A stretch of DNA of 14,327 nucleotides from an uncultured Faecalibacterium sp. (GTDB lineage: Bacteria > Bacillota > Clostridia > Oscillospirales > Ruminococcaceae): NCBI GenBank assembly GCA_900551435.1, contig URVW01000064.1:1-14327 (forward strand), read 5' to 3'. Within the stretch, counting starts at the first letter, position 1; the number at the start of each line of letters is the position of its first letter. Positions 13,401-14,327 of the stretch are shown in pieces. The notes below the pieces were generated by a model, which saw only the letters and a list, made by a program, of their open reading frames with translations, made no database searches and had not been told where the DNA came from. A program made the translations under genes and the position numbers.

Positions 13401-14228
13401 CTGGAACTGCCCTTCGTCGATACCGCGAGCACCATTGCCCTTTCGGTGGCGGCAGAATCGGCGGAAGCGGAGCTTTCTGCGACGGAAGCGGCCCTTCCCA
13501 TCGAAGCCGAAGCGGACCCGGCATTGACCGAACAGCTTCGGCAGGGGTTCGCGTGGCAGTACCCGGCGGCAGGGCTGGCGGCAGTCCCTGCAAAGGTCAG
13601 CGTGACGAGCATCGTCCACAAGCAGGAGCAGACCACGCTGGAACGCCCCGGCTTCCTCTCCAAGGACGGCCTGACCGCCGCCGAGATGGGCACGGCCCTG
13701 CACGCTTTCTTGGAGCACGCGGACTTTGCCGCCCTTGCCGCCGCCAAAGCGTCCGGCACGCTGGACGAAGCCATTCTCGCCGAGCGGGACCGTCAGGTGG
13801 ATGCCCAGCTGACCCCGCCCGAGATCGCGGACAAGCTGGACGTCCGCCGCATCCGCCGCTTTGCCCAGAGCGACGCCTTTGCCCGCATCTGCGCGGCGGA
13901 CGAGGTCCTGCGGGAACTGGCCTTCATCACGGCCCTGCCCGCATCGGCGGTGCTGGCCGCGCAGGGGAGCGCCGCCCCGGAGGGCGAAACGGCCCGCGCC
14001 AGCGTGTTGGTGCAGGGCATCGCGGACCTCGTGCTGGTGTTCCCGGACCATCTGGAACTGCTGGACTACAAGACCGACCGCCGCAAGACCGAAGCCGACT
14101 TCCTCGCGGCTTACCGCGCCCAGCTGAACCTCTATGCCCTCGCCATCGATAAGCGGTTCGCACCGAAGAAGGTGGCGTATAAGGGGATCTATTCGCTGGA
14201 GCTGGGGAAGCTGATAGAGGTAAAGTGA
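10485..14228 (+). CDS. addA: AddA helicase-nuclease subunit of AddAB
   Basis: This 1247-residue UvrD/RecB-like superfamily 1A helicase is fused to a RecB-type nuclease domain and matches the usual AddA length (about 1230). The motifs in order are WTSAQRAAI (Q motif), AAAGSGKTAVLTERAV (Walker A, Lys31), TFTNAAAAELR (Ia), MVDEYQDTN (II, from 423), LVGDLKQSIYRFRQADP (III), LDANFRS (IV), VTIMTIHRSKGLQFPVVFV (V), RLLYVALTRAQDKLIL (VI, from 899) and the nuclease LLDYKTDR with Asp1194 and Lys1196. It partners with AddB to unwind and cut DNA ends for recombination repair. The GTG start (10485) overlaps the addB TGA in GTGA, with a perfect AAGGAGG 7 nt upstream, so the two subunits are made in coupled fashion. 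No clear terminator follows before the repeat at 14276. Confidence 0.97.
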   Translation: MSEPKWTSAQRAAIDDRGGALLVSAAAGSGKTAVLTERAVRLITDPERPIDADKLLIVTFTNAAAAELRARIGQALLRRSQQEPGNTALRRQRMLLQRAPICTIDAFCLDLLRKHFQALDIPPDFSPADPGSVETLRAAALSETLEAAYRDPDFCAFADLYGKGRSDRAAGETILHVYDFLRALPDYDRKLDEFLAPWQVERGFDATCWHDLLLNEAARDAKAGRELFCAALNDCKEDLVLARIEAENKGRTDAAKAKGVASVNEKFAEPLERLEAAAALLGEVERLAEAGEWTPLYDRLTPYVLGMEPMPGLKGMKKRLTGEHKAAVKTRADEAASLFGQITDLIACSEDEAEADRLAALPRLRALFAAVRDFDARFSAKKQERKLLEFSDFEHQALRLLRSPDGTPTPLCETIRQNYAAVMVDEYQDTNALQDALYRCLASPSGDDLFLVGDLKQSIYRFRQADPSIFREKLDHWPLLPEETARPRPADGTPGTNALLALDANFRSAPQVVAGINFLFEQLMTPALGDTAYGDGQRLVCGAPGEYPGSVEAQFLPDDTAETDAAWIAQRIETLMASGEPVRDGGTTRPVRYEDLCILLAARGDFPAYVEALTERGIPVYADARENLLDAPHIRPLIALLKVIDNPAQDVYLAAAMLGPLFGFTDDDLVRLRAAAEDLRKQKDEARRQQLEAEGKPPEPQKSQRMSLYGALLLTLQSGAEDAFTEKVRDFYARLTELRRMARSVPVEQLLEEIFASTGYLAALGVLENGTRRREDARRFASFCASVGAGGISALVRAIDAAALAGSTGQDSAPGGSRPGCVTIMTIHRSKGLQFPVVFVADTARRFNAADTRQPVLLHRVYGAGLRLRPEDGEGSYKTAAYAALSNVHAAELRSEQMRLLYVALTRAQDKLILTIPLGITKTTNPLAKASAFLAAGAGETLNRQANSFADWLRAALLVHPNGGPLRRMAENLELPFVDTASTIALSVAAESAEAELSATEAALPIEAEADPALTEQLRQGFAWQYPAAGLAAVPAKVSVTSIVHKQEQTTLERPGFLSKDGLTAAEMGTALHAFLEHADFAALAAAKASGTLDEAILAERDRQVDAQLTPPEIADKLDVRRIRRFAQSDAFARICAADEVLRELAFITALPASAVLAAQGSAAPEGETARASVLVQGIADLVLVFPDHLELLDYKTDRRKTEADFLAAYRAQLNLYALAIDKRFAPKKVAYKGIYSLELGKLIEVK

Positions 14229-14275
14229 ACTTTCGGGTTTGGCAGTTTTTTCAAAAGCGCTGTTACGCAACGAAC

Positions 14276-14327
14276 CTCTCAGTCACGCTAACGCGTGACA
14301 GCTCCCCTAGCAGGGGAGCCACTGGCG
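14276..14327 (+). repeat. Two-hairpin intergenic repeat, copy E (forward; continues past the window)
   Basis: CCTCTCAG is followed by GTCACGC (14282-14288) / GCGTGAC (14293-14299) with loop TAAC, then GCTCCCCT (14301-14308) / AGGGGAGC (14312-14319) with loop AGC, then CCACTGGCG. Both stems are perfect, although their bases differ from copy B. It lies about 50 bp after addA and may be the left end of another complete element beyond the window. Confidence 0.8.

Noticed and set aside
14229..14275. Terminator after addA using TTTTTT at about 14246-14251
   Set aside because: No stable GC-rich stem precedes the T-run.

Overview
The window looks chromosomal, from a GC-rich member of the Firmicutes (Bacillota), most likely a gut Oscillospiraceae/Ruminococcaceae such as Faecalibacterium or a close relative. 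The reasons are the AddAB helicase-nuclease with an AddB iron-sulfur motif, the UPF0237/UPF0210 pair, YrzB-like DUF1292, strong AAGGAGG-type ribosome sites, GC-rich third codon positions, and a short two-hairpin intergenic repeat that I associate with this group. The genus is an inference.

Layout. Positions 1-831 (minus) hold an ACT-domain protein (UPF0237) followed by a UPF0210/PFL-family gene whose frame closes early at position 1. A 248-bp MITE-like element (860-1107) lies in their leader. Divergently, 1276-3846 (plus) is a tight run: Lrp/AsnC-type regulator, class I aminotransferase (one-base overlap) and ispE, ending in a bidirectional terminator. Positions 3955-4841 (minus) hold a DUF378 membrane protein and a thioredoxin-fold protein without its active-site cysteines. 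Positions 4878-5177 contain no gene but a densely folded ~165-nt segment, a candidate structured RNA (6S-like size and shape, unproven). DUF1292 (minus) and a cyclophilin-like lipoprotein (plus) are divergent from a shared promoter region. The lipoprotein and ruvX (minus) converge on a second bidirectional terminator. Divergent from ruvX is addB-addA (7141-14228), with a 4-base overlap, making the dsDNA-break resection enzyme.

How they work together. Most genes are housekeeping: isoprenoid precursor synthesis (IspE), Holliday-junction/rRNA-type nuclease (RuvX), break repair (AddAB), and amino-acid metabolism with a local feast/famine regulator. No defence island, phage, CRISPR array, tRNA or rRNA is visible. 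The unusual content is between the genes: a repeat family in five places (A 459-560; B and C as the two ends of one element at 860-1107; D 3866-3910; E 14276-14327) whose hairpins are kept by paired changes, a recurrent TGCTATACTG promoter core, two leaders able to hide ribosome binding sites, and the folded 4949-5114 segment.
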